Shown here one piece after another: positions 43,769 to 56,292 of a stretch of DNA of 64,000 nt; within the stretch, counting starts at the first letter, position 1; every line of letters starts with the position of its first letter. The notes beneath the pieces are model-generated. The model saw only the letters and a list, made by a program, of their open reading frames with translations, ran no database searches and was not told the origin of the DNA. The translations under genes were made by a program, and so were the position numbers. Where the stretch lies: assembly GCA_014526335.1 (NCBI GenBank), contig JACTAT010000042.1:197541-261540 (forward strand), in the 5' to 3' direction. Source of the DNA: Chrysaora quinquecirrha (Eukaryota > Cnidaria > Scyphozoa > Semaeostomeae > Pelagiidae).

Positions 43769-46700
43769 TCACATTTCATCAGTGTATGAAGTCCTCCATT
43801 TATTGTTGAATTCATTGCTGTCAAGTTCAATAACACTTTGGTAATCATCTGTGTTTTTTAAGCTGTTCAGTTTGTTTTTGAGTGCTTTACTTTGTTGCAG
43901 TTCTTCTGAAAATTTGTCCAAATATTCTGAGTTATTTGTTTCTTCTTCGTGGATATTTAATGATGAGAGTTTGTTTATCATTATATTGGATGTGTTTACT
44001 TCCTCGTGATTATCATTTTCAACTGTATCATCAAATTGTAGCAGGGTTCTTGAACGAACTAGGATAAGAAAAAGGCAAAGTGAGTCAAAATCTCACTCGT
44101 TCTTCTCAATTTGTGGTACAAACCAAACTGAAGTTTCATGTTTGGTTTCAACCAAACTATTCTAATGCTTGCAAAAAAGAGTGGATACACCTTTGTTCAT
44201 GCTTAAAAGCTTTTTTCCGTTGACACTCCTCAGTTTAAAACATCAGAAACAGAAAAAAACAACAGATTAAGGCCAAATTTAAACTCATGTTTGGAGAAAC
44301 TAATGAAAATTACCCTAATCTGGCAGAAAATCCTGAAAGAAAAATACATTTAAAAAAGTGTTGAAATGCTTAAAAAATTCCCAAAGAAAAACTTACCAAC
44401 ATTAGATGCATAGGGATCAACATTGGCAGACATAGAATTTCCATTTTTGGCCACTCCATTCATTTTCATGGGGTTAAATGGTAGTACAAACAGCGCAAAT
44501 GAGAGCAGCAATACCTAAAAAAGAAAGTAAAATTTCTATGAATACAACAATTCAATGTTTACTTTCATTTTGATGGCCAGAAAAAAGCATACAGATTTTG
44601 AGAAAAATATATGAAAACTCTTACAGCTAAACATGTGCCAGTTTGTGCTGATTTGCTCTGCTTTGCAACAATATTTTGAAGTTCTTTTAATTGGGCAAGT
44701 AATGATCTGTTAAAAATAAACTATATTAGCACAAAATCTCAAACAAATGGCAAAACAGTATAAAAACTGAACATTAATTTCAAAGTGAACATCAGTTGAG
44801 AGTACAAAAAGACTATTTAAAATTTAAGCCTGCTTTCCACTGGCTGGTACTAAGTGCTGTTGGTTGCGGAAGTTTTTGTATTTATATATTAAGTGTTTCT
44901 GAAGCTTTGTTTTCACATTCTACAAAACTCAGGAACAATCAGCAGCATATTTGAAACCATGATTTATACAGTTTGAATAAAAAATCAAAATTTGTCTGCA
45001 CTAGATTTAGAGTTTCTTACTTGTTTTCATCAACAAGTGTGGTAACTTGTTTCTTGAGTCCAAAATTGAGATCTGTGCATTGTTTTACTCTGCAAATACG
45101 AAAAAAAATTATGACTGAGAAAATTTTAAATCTATGTCTACGGTTAGACAAAAAATTATGCAATTATACAAATTATCAAAAACAAAAACTTTAGTTACCT
45201 TCTTTCTAAATTATCTATATAATCTTTCCTTCTTTTCCTGCTTTCCATTGCAGATTGCTACAAAGAAAAATTTAAATCAGAATGGCAAATACTACAAACT
45301 AAAAGTTAAACAAGTTTTTGTAGGACAAGTTTTCTATATATTGCCAAGAAAAGTCTTGACAGTTTAACTTATCTTATTTGTCATTCAATTGATGGCTTTG
45401 TCATCAGAATCATTTTAGTGTAACTTTTCACCTATTATTATGTTGTTTTATTTTAATGTTGTATTCAATTAAACCCATTTTACACTATGCCGGTATGAGA
45501 CGAATATGGAATGAAACTACATCGTTTTAGCATTGCATCTACACAAAACCAGCACAGTTTTGACATGAATACGGTATGAAATTAATACTATACATTAGCC
45601 AACTTCATCTGAAAATGGTATACTTTAAACGGCTGAATATGGTACAGTTTGGTGTCGCCTTGAGAGATGAACAATAACTCTTTGTTCTTGTTGATATGAA
45701 ACAGTAGATTTCAGAAAAAAATGGTGACCTTGCTCATTGCATTCATTTCATACCTGCACAGTGTAAACAGGGGACTCCAAATTCCCCATAATTCAATTAC
45801 CTTATTTTTTATTTTTCTTCTTACTTTTTTGAGAGCTTTCTCTTCTGCCTGTGAAACAAAAGGACAAGTTAAAGAATGCTCATGAAAAATCAATATCCTG
45901 ATCAATAATCAAATTCAAAACTTGTTAAAGATGGGACAGTTTATCAGCAGAATTCAGCGATGGACTGAGTTGGTTCTTTTGCCACACAAAAGGTTTATAT
46001 CTTCATGAATATATTTCTACTTTGTGCCAACGTTTCGAGTTTTGTATGACCAAACAATCACAGTTTCTGACAGACTATATTTAACACTTACCTTCGTAAG
46101 ATGTTGGTCTGTAGGGAGGCAAACTCCTTCAAGTTCAAGTAACTTCTTTTCTTCATCTGTTAACGCAACATTGGGGCCAGATCCCTGTTGAAGAGTTAAC
46201 AAATGCAACATCAAAATGTGGTAAAAATACATTTTTCCCATGGCAAGGGTTTAATATTTGCCATCAAGATGTAAGGGGTGTTAAGGGCAATTTGTTTTCC
46301 AAACAAAAGAACAATGCAATGCTCTGTCCTTGCAAGTTGAGAATGTCAGCGTCCCTCCAGACAGGATACCTTAAAAGGTTGCTGCCTGGACATGGCATTT
46401 AGTGGGAGAATTGGATGACAAAATAGGATAAACAGAAGGTTGCCTTGAATCGTTAATTTATTTACCTTACTGACTCCGCAAGTTGCAGCTTTGGTCCTTG
46501 CTTTATTATCAATATTTATCAGAGATGGTTTTTCCTCGTGAGAAACTTTAATTTGAGTTTTTATTACATTCTCAGCGGTAGTTTTTGCAGACATTAGATT
46601 CACAGGAACGGAAATCAGAGTTGTTGTTCCAGCAGAATTGACAGGCTTCAGCAAAATCCCCCTTATAGGTACGACACTATTTCCATTTGAAATCGAAATT

Positions 46701-48535
46701 TGATTTGAAGAGTTCAGAATTATGTTGCTTGAACTGACGTTTATTGTTTTTTGAGTTGGAGAAACTATTGGTGAGTTGTTTGTTGTTGGTATGGTAACTG
46801 TAGGTGGCGGATTTACGATTTTGTTTTCAGTTTCAGCTGTATCAATGCTGTCTTTTGAAAAACCAATGTCGTCCATATCCCAACCTAAAGAAAATGAACA
46901 AAAGAAATTAGGAGATTTCTGGAAGACACAGGGATTTCTGTCTGCCTTAGGGATTTATTGAGAAGTAAAAGCATTTGCTTTAAAATGGCACAAGATTTTT
47001 GACTTAAAAATAGTCCCTAAATAGTCTCTGCAACGTAGTGTCTAAAATTGCAATGGAACTGGAAAAACTCACAAATTGTAACAGATTTGCCATACCCTTT
47101 CCATTTTATGGGAAACAAAGAAAATTTGCACTACTGAAAGTTTCTTAATTTCATCAATAGTTGAAAATTGACAATGAGTAAGCCTCAAAATGAGGGAAGG
47201 GGGTATTTTTGTGATACGTCACAGTGGTTTTCTAAAATGCGAAATATAAAATTAACCAAAACACTTTTGTGAAATGCAAAAAAGAATCAGACATGCATTG
47301 CTCAAATGTCAAGGCTAAGTATAAGTTCATCTAGAAAATTGATTCCAGCATGCTGAAGACCCTCTTTTGAACCTCCCCCCCCCCAAAAGGCAGGCAAAAC
47401 ACGTCAGCAAAATATAAGTTCATTTTATCTGAAATGTGGAATTATAAAGTTTCTTAACTTTTTTAGCCATCAATGAGAGTTCTTAATGACAGCCCAACTA
47501 CCAAGTTTCTTATCAAATTTTTCTTAGAAGAGTGTTTTTGAAAAACCACTCAAAACCTTTTAAAACAAAATAAGTCACAATTTAATACCTATATCAACAG
47601 TGATGTTATCCACAACATTATTTTCATCAGAAGAAGAAAAAGCATTCAAGAATTCATCTGTTTCCATCAATGGATCTTCATCCCAGCCAGCCAATGAGGT
47701 GCTGCCAGGTGATGGTTCGACATTTTCGTTTGAAGAGGGTCCAAAATCGTCAAGTAAAGAACTCAGGAAGTCTTCTGTACCTTCCCAAGAAAAGTCTTTT
47801 GATAGCTGAAAATAAAAATATTAGTTTAGTTTCAGGATTCGGACTTCCCTGGGCAAGAAATTCACCCACTGTTTGTGTTTAACACACCCTACTGTATACC
47901 TAATGAGCTACAAGAAACAAGATGGCCTCAAAATGCCTTGGGCAAGGTACCTAGCATAAAATTATTTCTCGTTCTTGCCTGCAACGTTTGAAGGGGCTCT
48001 GCAGGGATGATTGTTGTCTAATTTCATCAGATGAGAATAATCAGCTTTGAAAACGATAAAATAGGCACAAAGCCTAACATTTCTCTACTTTAAATTTAGC
48101 TGATCGAAACGAAAACTATTTCGCAGCCTCTACAGACACTCGCAGACCTTCTCTTCGAAATTGTGAAATATTTGAAAAAAATCTAAAAAAGTTAGTATCT
48201 CAAACATAAGAGCTCAGTTAACAATGTTAATTAGGCCTAATAACAGATCAAAACACCTCAAACAAGGTGTAACAAGGATGGGAATAAACATTGTCGACGT
48301 GGCCGAGATATTTTGACAACGAATCGACTCGAATCGGGCAAGAAGGAGGAGAACAAAATGTCGAAAGGCTGCGATCGCTTACCGGAGAGTCAGACGATGA
48401 AAAGCTTCTAGGACTGTCGTGGCCAGAGTCTGGGCTGTTTTGAAAGTGCATTTTGGAATCCATAACTCCAGCAGAGCTTTCGTTCGCGAATAAATCTTCG
48501 AAGAAATCTGTTGGCTGCTCCAGATCGGACGCCAT
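43769..48535 (-). CDS. CREB3L: CREB3/CREB3L-type ER-anchored bZIP transcription factor
   Basis: The gene encodes a membrane-held transcription factor released by Golgi proteolysis. Exons: 48383-48535, 47589-47805, 46466-46884, 46092-46184, 45801-45848, 45199-45257, 45021-45089, 44625-44706, 44397-44514 and 43769-44058 (515 residues; all phases agree). The acidic activation region starts MASDLEQPTDFFEDLF. The family block is LTDEEKKLLELEGVCLPT. The basic region AEEKALKKVRRKIKNKQSAM...ESRKRRKDY precedes a leucine zipper. The membrane segment VLLLSFALFVLPF is followed by RSRTLL, a site-1-protease-type motif, and a lumenal tail ending SYTDEM. The KIKNK/SAxES-RKRRKxYI wording separates it from ATF6. 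An upstream in-frame ATG at 48556 would add seven residues. A UPRE-like site lies 193 bases upstream of the start codon. Confidence 0.95.
45475..45660. mobile_element. Possible relative of the 'CAGTTACACTATGCCGG' MITE
   Basis: CCATTTTACACTATGCCGG followed by TATGAGACG resembles the left end of the element at 56293-56695 (CAGTTACACTATGCCGGCAT). The right end is not clear. It lies in a CREB3L intron. Confidence 0.35.
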
Positions 48536-48672
48536 TTTACCACGAAAAAGCAACAAAGATGGGAAGTGTTTGCAAAATCGAGACGCGGAGCTCTTCTCCC
48601 TCTCAATTCACAGAGACAAATGACAAAAATTCCATTCAATTAATTTATAACCAGAATGAATACCGGCTTCTG

Positions 48673-48677
48673 ATTGG
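48673..48677 (-). promoter_or_regulatory. CCAAT box upstream of CREB3L
   Basis: ATTGG on the plus strand (CCAAT on the coding strand), within CTGATTGGTTG, about 140 bases upstream of the CREB3L start codon. This is a common position for an NF-Y site in animal promoters. Confidence 0.5.
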
Positions 48678-48727
48678 TTGAAAAATAATACGCGTCATGC
48701 GTGCAAGAATATGCGCGTAGACAGTTT

Positions 48728-48737
48728 TGACGTGGCA
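48728..48737. promoter_or_regulatory. UPRE-like element TGACGTGGCA upstream of CREB3L
   Basis: TGACGTGG is the core of the unfolded-protein-response element bound by ATF6, XBP1 and CREB3-family factors. It lies about 193 bases upstream of the start codon of a CREB3-type gene, near a CCAAT box. The spacing and order do not match a classical ERSE (CCAAT-N9-CCACG). Possible autoregulation is inference. Confidence 0.45.
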
Positions 48738-49790
48738 GAATGAATAATGGTCACATGACAGCAACGTACCAATCCAAAAATAGCTCTAACGTAAGCGTCT
48801 TTGCAACTCAAGTGCGGTTGCCTTGGAGTTGTTCGACACGTGAAACAGCATCAAAAATCTCCACAAACAAACATGTTCCAGCTAGCCTAGCCCCCCCAGA
48901 GAAATTTCACTTGGCAAAGCAATATTTAGGCGTTTTCTAGGAAATCAGGGGGGACGACCGAATACAAAGAAAGCTAAAGGAGTTGCACTACACCACGATA
49001 ATACTTAAAATTGTGGGCTGTAGCTAAATTTCATTACAATACAAATTTGATTTAATACACTCCGGTCTTTACAAATAAATTGTTCTCAAGGAAGCTCACA
49101 AAAGTGCTGCATACATATATATAGGTAGAAAACAAACTTAAAACAGGGGGGTCTTCACCAATACCTCTGGGTGTGCCTAGTCATTTGACAACGGGACCCA
49201 TGTGAGCCATTTGCATTACTATGGTTTTCGTATTTTCTTATTCATTAGCATGTGAGATTTTCCGCCCAATTTTATGATGCTGGTCGATTTTGCTTTCGAT
49301 GAATGAACTGCCCAATAAAAAACGTAATCGCGCAGGATTCGACGTGATCGCTTTATGCAGCCGTTCGTTGATATTTTAAAAATCTTTACGGATAAGTCTA
49401 CATATAGTATTAAAACCGATTTTTTGTGATTGCAAGATGTTTCCTCTATTCAATACTTCTTTGCATTTTTAAAATTCAATGCAGCTTAAGACTTAGCAAA
49501 TTTGTCAAAATTAAGCAAAAAAACAGACCCAAAAGTGTGGAGAATGTTTTAAAGAGAGCACTTCAATACCATAATTTGCTTTCGGAGGATCCCTTTCCCC
49601 TCTTTAGCAGGCTAAGCAACAACCCAGCAGCACCGCACCCATTATCGTCTCTTAAGGGCTCATTCAAGGTTCTTCATGTAAACGTCACAATACCTTAATT
49701 CTCTTCTTTTTACCTTCAATGCCAAAGGGGCATCCATTTTGATACCTTCTTTGCTTAGGATATGAAATCGATTTTCGCAGGCAATAAACA

Positions 49791-52700
49791 TTAGAATCCG
49801 TATTTTTGCTGCGTCTGTCTTTTCGTACTGTGATTTGTTGCCCAACTTTTTCTCAGTTCTTGTTCTCTTTCTTTTGCCTACAAACAATGTGAAATATAAA
49901 GGCGAAAAAGGCGCCTACAGTACTTGCTTCTTCGATATAGAAGCCCCTCTTGGAGTACCAGGGCATTCGTTCTGGAATATCAACCTTTGGGCACAAGGAA
50001 GCCCCCAAAGGGGGAGCTAAATCGCGAAATAATACAATCAAGTGCAATTTTGGACGATTCACGCCCGGGGGGGGGGGGGTACTCACTAATGTTGGCTTAC
50101 AGGTATGTGCCCTCCTATGGTTGCGTTATTCTTCAAAGGTACAAAAATGCATACTCAAATCGGACTCTGGGTGGCTGAATGGGTAAAACTACATCTTAAA
50201 GATGGATTGGTTGGTAGAATCTCGGGAGCACATCATTTAAAGGTAAAATACCCCCCCCCACGGAGATTCACGCAATCAAATATGAAATAGCTTCATTTTC
50301 ACGTGCAGTTAACCCTAAGTGTTTCTCCCTAAAAATGTTTAGCAAGATTGACGCTATACTTCATATATGCAAATGATTGGCTTTGAAAAATTCTTTCCAA
50401 GATACGTTGTAACAGGGAAGACAGAAAATTAAGACTTTAGGGAGCCAATTAATGTATTACAGTACATGAGCGAAATAAAAGAAATATGAACGCTCGATAG
50501 ATAAAAGGAACGCATTAAGATCAGCTTATGGGGAGCTTCAACAAGCTGCAGATCCATATAAGCTATACTGTATAGCTGCCTGAGAAAATAAAGATCGCTT
50601 GCTCTTGCCCCCCACCTCCTCGAAGAAATGCCCCCTATTTTACAAATTAGAATAATTAATAGCAGGGTATATAGTTTTACCTGGAAAGCCAAGTATGTGA
50701 TCTGATGTTTCCGTTTTTGTTGAGAGCTGACATTGTCGGATTTCATCTGATAAAGAGAAGAACAAATTTAATAAGGAAAGCTAGGAATATTCTCCAAGGT
50801 TGCAGCTTTCTCATAGCTCACCTTTGTAAGAACGTGCTTGCCTGTCAACAAGCAGATCAAGTTCGAGTTTTCTTTCAAGCCTCTTTATTAAGCCCCCTCT
50901 CCAATGACTCTTATCCCCTTCCCTTAAGTTTCTATTACACCCCCTCTCCAATAAACCCACTTAAAATACCTCAAAGAGCAACTAAGTCCAAGGGCTCAAA
51001 AGATCTCCTTATCTCTTCTCGAATTTGTTCCTAAAAGTAAATGGCGGGTGGCGAATATGTCTGCAGTAGGGACGGCTACGTATCAAATCAGGGTTTCCTA
51101 TGATTACCAATGATGATCATTTAATCTATGATTGATCATTAAAGTTGTAAAATGGGGGGTCATTAAAAATATCAGAGGGGAAATTGAGGGGTCATTAAAA
51201 ATTTTTGGTACCAATGAAAATATCTTCCGGCCCCCTACCCGGCATTAATAATGACTGGTCCTTTACGGTGTAACAAAGTAGATTGCCAGTCAGTTTACCA
51301 TAGAGAACTGTTCGTTGTGTTTCATACGCAGGCCATTCGCATAGGAAATGGTAGTCACCTTCAACATTCCCGATATCACAACGTTAAAACAGAGGATCGT
51401 CAGCTGTTAGACCTTTATATCTCCCACCTCAATCTCAAGATCGTGATCGCTGCATTTTATCAGGCGTCGTTTGCCTTTAAATCTAAATAAGAGAGATAAT
51501 GCTATGATATACCTTTTTAGATATATGTGTCTTCTCTTCTGTGAAATTCTTCAGGAAATCAGTAGAGTCCATCTGCATGTTTTCTCCTTGGATATCAATA
51601 AAGTCAACTTGCTGTACTCGTCTTTCTCGCTTGCCTTGTAAACGACGTAACTGTAAAGAGAAAGCGCTTTATAAATGCAAATAGATTTTTAATAAACACA
51701 CAAGCCTATTTGGTGTATAACAAACCAAACATCTTTGTACTGTATACAAACAGGGTCAATTTTTGTCATAAGAGCTGAGTGCGATTCTTCCTCCGTTGGA
51801 TAAGTTGCGATTCTTATCGCCCAGTCTTAAGGCCCTGGCCATTCAGTCTTAAAGCCCTGGCCAAACGATAAAACATCGTTAGTCCAACATTTTAAATTTG
51901 CTTTACAACAAATGTTTGACCGTTTGGCCACGTCCAGAAACATTACTTGTCAAGAAAAGTAGCACAATTTTTGGCGTGATGTTTTTGAGAAAATTCAAAA
52001 AAGTTTTTTGCTTGACGCACACAAAAAATGTTGGACGAGCAATGTTTTTTGACGTGGCCAAACGGTCAAACATTTCGCTTGACAAACAAGCAAATCTCAA
52101 ATGTTGGACCAACCATGTTTGATCGTTTGGCCAGAGCTTTAAACGATACCCTCAACAAGTCTCAACAATTTTGGTTTCAATTCATCACGTTTTTTGCTCT
52201 CGCATGTATTCTCCATGGTATTCCCTTATCGGCTGACAAGCTACCCGCACACAAGTCTGCAATAATCAACTATAATGCAGAAACATCCCTTGAAATATAT
52301 TTTCGATCCTATTAGTATACACAGGAGTTTCATCCACTTTTGTTCCTCCCACCCAAAGGTTCAAGGAACCACGTTCGATCTTATTTGATAATTCATACAC
52401 TGGTAAGCTGTACAAACCTGTTCCATATCAAAAGTGTCGTCCTCCATTGACGGTTGATTGGTTTCCTGATATTGACTATAGTGCCCAGATGGAGCAGGGT
52501 TCATGTATGAGCCACCAGAAGGGCCATAACTATTATTTGCACCATCACTGGTTTGGAACTCATTTGGACCAGAATACATTCCAGGAATGTTTGGTCCATG
52601 GTTTGATATATGAGACATCTGATAAGGATCTGTCCCCTGATATGGTCCTGTGACAGTCTGACTGTTTGGTTCAATAATACGCTGAGTGCCATAAGGTCCA

Positions 52701-54908
52701 GTGACTGATTCTTGTTGATAAGTATTAGCATTAGTGCCAGAACTATCTTGACCATTGTATGGACCATATGGACCAGTTACGGAATGTTGTCCATACATAC
52801 CAGAAATAGACGGAGAGTTATATTGATTCTTTCCTGAGACCACTCCATATGGTCCGGTCACTGAATTTTGGTCATATTGGCCAGGAACACTGTTAATGGA
52901 CTCTGATGTTCCTCCTGACTTTTGATTGGATTTGAACCTTGAAGCTTGAGTTGAATCGGAATGTGGGTTTGAAGTGACAGTATGTTGTTGCATAGTTTTC
53001 TGTAGTTCAACCTTAATGTTTTTCCTAGATTCAAAGGCTTTTGGAGGGTTCTTAGTAGATGTAGACTTATTTTCAAGTTCTTTCTTATTTTCCTTTACAA
53101 CAGCAGAATCTTGAATGGTAGTAGCTTTTGCTAGAGAGGTCAATGCATCAGAGCTATCCATGAGTTTTTCTGTTTTATCATCACTTTTGACAGTTTCTTT
53201 GTTTGACACACTTTCACCAAATGAGAAAAAACTCCCTGTAGATTCTTCCTCACTGTCACTTCCACTATCTTTGCTTTCACTTTCAATTTTCTTTGCTTCT
53301 TCTTTTTTCTTTGATAAAGTATATGGCACCATTAATTTCCTTGGTTTTCTTTCTGTTGGCTTATTCACACTAATAACTTGAGCTCTAACACTGTTCTTTG
53401 GCTTTGGTAGGAGACCAAGTAAACCAGTTCCTTTCTGGAAAAAGAGGGAAAAGATAGACGTTAGGAATGTCCTTAAAAATCATACATAGTACAACTCTCT
53501 CTCTATCACTCTAAATATTTGCAAAAGCCTTTGGCTGCATGACTTGGAGAGTAACTTCGTGGGTTTCGTTGAGCTCTTTATGTCAGTGCAAACATTGTTG
53601 GCTCTCTGATCATGCAGCCCAGGTTTGAATCCCATCTACTGTTGTATACCTCCTGTGGAAAAATCGATTTGCATTAGAAAGAGACAATTGAAAGTTCATT
53701 TACCTTCTCTTTAACTCTGGCTTTAGGTTTCCTTTCATTTATATCATCATCTGAGTCAGAGTCAACCTACAGATGGAAAATATAAAAAATATCAACAAAA
53801 TTTATGAGAAAATTTTTTTTGGGGGGGGGTTCAAAACATTTTTCAAGACTTTTGAGGGCATGACCCTCAACGATTTCCCAGATACAAGTACCCAGGCTCC
53901 CAATTTTAGCTTGTATTGTTTGCATGTCAGCCCCACTATCTGAAACAAATACTGCAGAGTGTGGTATGTGCACCCATGAGATAAACAATAGAATAATAGA
54001 AAAGAACAATGGAATGCAGTTCCGCATGCACAAGATCTCCTTCGGAGCTGCAATACTCTGCAGACTGGTTTCATACCCATAGGACATTGTAGGCAAACGC
54101 AAATGTTTATGCTGGTTTTCAAAAGTTCCCAAGACAATTCAATCATACTAATGAACGGTAACATGTCAACTTCCACACTGCCAGCTCACCAGAGTCAAGT
54201 CGCACACAAATGGTCAACATGCCTCTTCAAAAGACGACTTGCCACTCCTAACTGAACAAGTCAATTTGAAAATAATCTGGAGATCCCTTGGAGATCCTTT
54301 TGTTTTCATAAAAATCTTGTAGACCATTTCAAGGAGTGAATTGCCCCTCCTTTGGGCATGTGGCAAGTTGGGAGTCTAGCGAGTTGACAAGAAACCCTAA
54401 TGAACCATGCATGTCTTCTTACATCTGGTAAAGTGATCTTCATTGTCTGTTTGCTGGAAGTATCCCCTGATGACTTTGGCTTTGGAAGAATGAGCTTCTT
54501 TGTCCGTTTACCATCTTCATTTTCATTGTTACTATTGACAAGTGAATTCGCATTTTCCTTGATCACTTTTTTGGCATTTTCTTTTGTCTGAAAATCTGAC
54601 TTTAGCTTCTCAAAATCAGATATATCATCTTCTTCTTGGATTGAAAATTCATCAACTTTTTTAGATGGAGGAGGAAGGACTGAGAAAATACTTTTTCTTT
54701 CTGTTGATTTAACAGTTCCCCAATCGTCTTCATCTTCAATATCATAATCTTGAGGTACAACTTCCTCAGCATTCGCCTTGGGACGATCTAGATTATCTTT
54801 CACAGAAGGAACGGGCCTAACGTCCACCACTGGCCTAATATCTTTGTATGAATTCTCGTCGCTTTCTGCTCCCTCTTCGTCACTACTTGCATACACAACA
54901 AGTGACAT
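49791..54908 (-). CDS. PRCC: PRCC homologue (proline-rich protein PRCC)
   Basis: Nuclear protein; human PRCC is linked to the spliceosome and mitotic checkpoint and is known from renal-carcinoma fusions. Exons: 54423-54908, 53704-53766, 52418-53434, 51513-51650, 50681-50746 and 49791-49877 (618 residues; all phases agree). Family marks in order are MSLVVYASSDEE at the start, GTGLLGLLPKPKN, LRRLQGKRERR...VDFIDIQGENM, QQKRKHQITYLAFQAKERE and the terminal QTQQKYGF. The human protein is about 490 residues. The extra length is mostly in exon 3, a Ser/Lys-rich linker followed by a Tyr/Gly/Pro-rich part with four VTGPY repeats. Intron 1 carries MITE copies and intron 2 a SINE. The conserved C terminus makes the assignment secure. 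Confidence 0.93.
50060..50270. mobile_element. G-run-bounded inverted element
   Basis: Starts GATTCACGCCCGGGGGGG and ends CCCCCCCCACGGAGATTC. A run of 13 G on one side and a C run on the other give an imperfect inverted repeat, probably a MITE. It lies in the last PRCC intron. The G run might also form a quadruplex. Confidence 0.4.
51838..52138. mobile_element. Palindromic 'CCAAACGATCAAACATTG' MITE, copy
   Basis: Left CCTGGCCAAACGATAAAACA, right ATGTTTGATCGTTTGGCCAG, with an internal ACGTGGCCAAACGGTCAAAC. The termini are inverted over about 18 bases. It lies in the PRCC intron after exon 3. Confidence 0.7.
52640..52872 (-). repeat. PRCC: Coding repeat: four VTGPY units in PRCC exon 3
   Basis: The encoded protein reads NSVTGPYGV, HSVTGPYGP, ESVTGPYGT and QTVTGPYQG, spaced by 15-30 Gln/Asn/Ser/Gly-rich residues, roughly at residues 370-470. 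The DNA copies (GGTCCGGTCACTG, GGACCAGTTACGG, GGTCCAGTGACTG, GGTCCTGTGACAG) differ at third positions. Confidence 0.8.
53523..53680 (+). mobile_element. tRNA-derived SINE, family B, copy
   Basis: CCTTTGGCTGCATGACTTGG, then TTGAGCTCTTTATGTCAGTG (degraded box A), then CAGGTTTGAATCCC (box B), then CCTCCTGTGGAAAAATC. Same order as 33240-33785. It lies in PRCC intron 2. Confidence 0.6.
53940..54076. mobile_element. MITE-like foldback, 'CTGCAGAGTGTGGTATGTGC' family
   Basis: Left ACTGCAGAGTGTGGTATGTG and right GCAATACTCTGCAGACTGG are inverted. The core words AAACAATAGAATAATAGAAA match 15334-15649. It lies in PRCC intron 1. Confidence 0.55.
54275..54351. mobile_element. MITE, 'GGGGCGATTCACTC' family, partial
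   Basis: GGAGATCCCTTGGAGATCC, TTTTGTTTTCATAAAAATC and the right end AAGGAGTGAATTGCCCCTCC remain. It lies in PRCC intron 1. Confidence 0.55.
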
Positions 54909-55986
54909 GGTTTTTAATCTCTTTCCTTCTATAATGATTCTAAATCACAATTTTACACAATATTGATTAGGAAAGATTTACAATTGCCAGCACAGCTTTG
55001 CAAAGACAACAGTGTGAAGGTGTGAACCATTTTGTTTGTGCGCCAAAAAGAATAGAACGGTCAGAAATCAGCACTAGAACGTGGACGACTTATGCGAATT
55101 GATTATGACGTTTTGCCGACTTGATGCTATTCTTCCTCGCATACGTCTCCGTTGGCTCACAGAAGTATACAATTTTGCACCCCCTATGACTGGGCGCCCA
55201 GAGGCACTTGTCCCCCCTGTCCCCACATATGCGCGTGAATATAGATCATAACAATTTATTAGCCCCCTATATCTGCCACTGCTAAATCACACACCTTATT
55301 TTTCCGTACACGGCGTTGCTCATATGTCTTAGAATTTGTCAATTTTTTCGTTGCTGACGAAAAATACGCGTATTTAAACATCCTCCGATGTCATATTAGT
55401 ACCATACATGGGGGTAACTTTTGCTCAAAATTGGTAAAAAGTCGGGTATACTTTCGAAGAAAAATTGATATAAAATGGTAAAAAAATTGGTGTTTTGAAC
55501 TCAGACCGCTAGTCCCTAGCAAAAATCTGGTCAAGTGGCCCCTTGCCCAACAGCGATTGATTGGAAACAAAACTTTCAAAAATGGTCGCTAGCGAACGAA
55601 GCACTTCTTGGGGAACGCATTAAACGTATTTTGGAGGAGATCAATGCGGCGAAATTAGCGAAACATTGTTACCAAAGAAGCGTGTGCTATTTTTATTATC
55701 TTTCAGATTCACAGACGAAATAAGAAGACAAATTTAGCACGAATAAGATCATTTGAAAATCGTTACCATCATTAATATACCGAAAATATTCAATCTCTAT
55801 TCTATTAATAATACACAGCTTTTAAACCACAACACAAGACAAATACATAAAAACTTGCTGAAGACAATTTGATTAAGATTTCAGCTATGAAGAGCAATCA
55901 ATGTACAGTAGGTCTTCTGGATCGCTTGGGCCTTTTGGTAGAGCGCCCAATTTTGCAAATTCATAATGCTATAGGCCTATGGATCC

Positions 55987-56140
55987 GAGGGGCGATTCAC
56001 TCATTGGAAATCTCGTCTTTGGCAATCACTCTTCAAAAAATAGTACGAAATTTCCATTTAGACAAAAGGATTTCAAGATGTACCTACGACTGTCAAAGGT
56101 GTGCGAGATTTTCAAGGTGTGAGTTGAGTTGTCCCTCAAC
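55987..56140. mobile_element. MITE, 'GGGGCGATTCACTC' family
   Basis: The left end GAGGGGCGATTCACTCATTGG and a degraded right end GAGTTGAGTTGTCCCTC are inverted. Inside are AAAAGGATTTCAAGATG and TCAAGGTGTGAG. Confidence 0.6.
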
Positions 56141-56292
56141 TTTCAATAGGTACTGGGAAAGAAACGAATTTCGCAAATACCAGAATAACGCATTGGCAAA
56201 TATCATATCGTATCGTATCAACAAATTGGACTTTAGGATGTTCTGGTAGGTCATTAAACTGTGAATGCCCCAAAAAATACAGAGATAAAATT

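Larger units (their letters stand above)
48536..49790. other. CREB3L promoter region and PRCC 3' flank
   Basis: From 48536 to about 48740 the sequence has CpG-containing, promoter-like features: an inverted CCAAT and a UPRE-like site. From 48740 to 49790 I see no exon. Confidence 0.5.

Noticed and set aside
49426..50290. Several overlapping ORFs of 60-90 codons on both strands
   Set aside because: They lie in the PRCC 3' flank, last exon and last intron. Only the minus-strand exon 49791-49877 fits a known protein, and the G-run element explains others.
52447..53381. Plus-strand and second minus-strand ORFs across PRCC exon 3
   Set aside because: They are shadows of the long PRCC exon in other frames.
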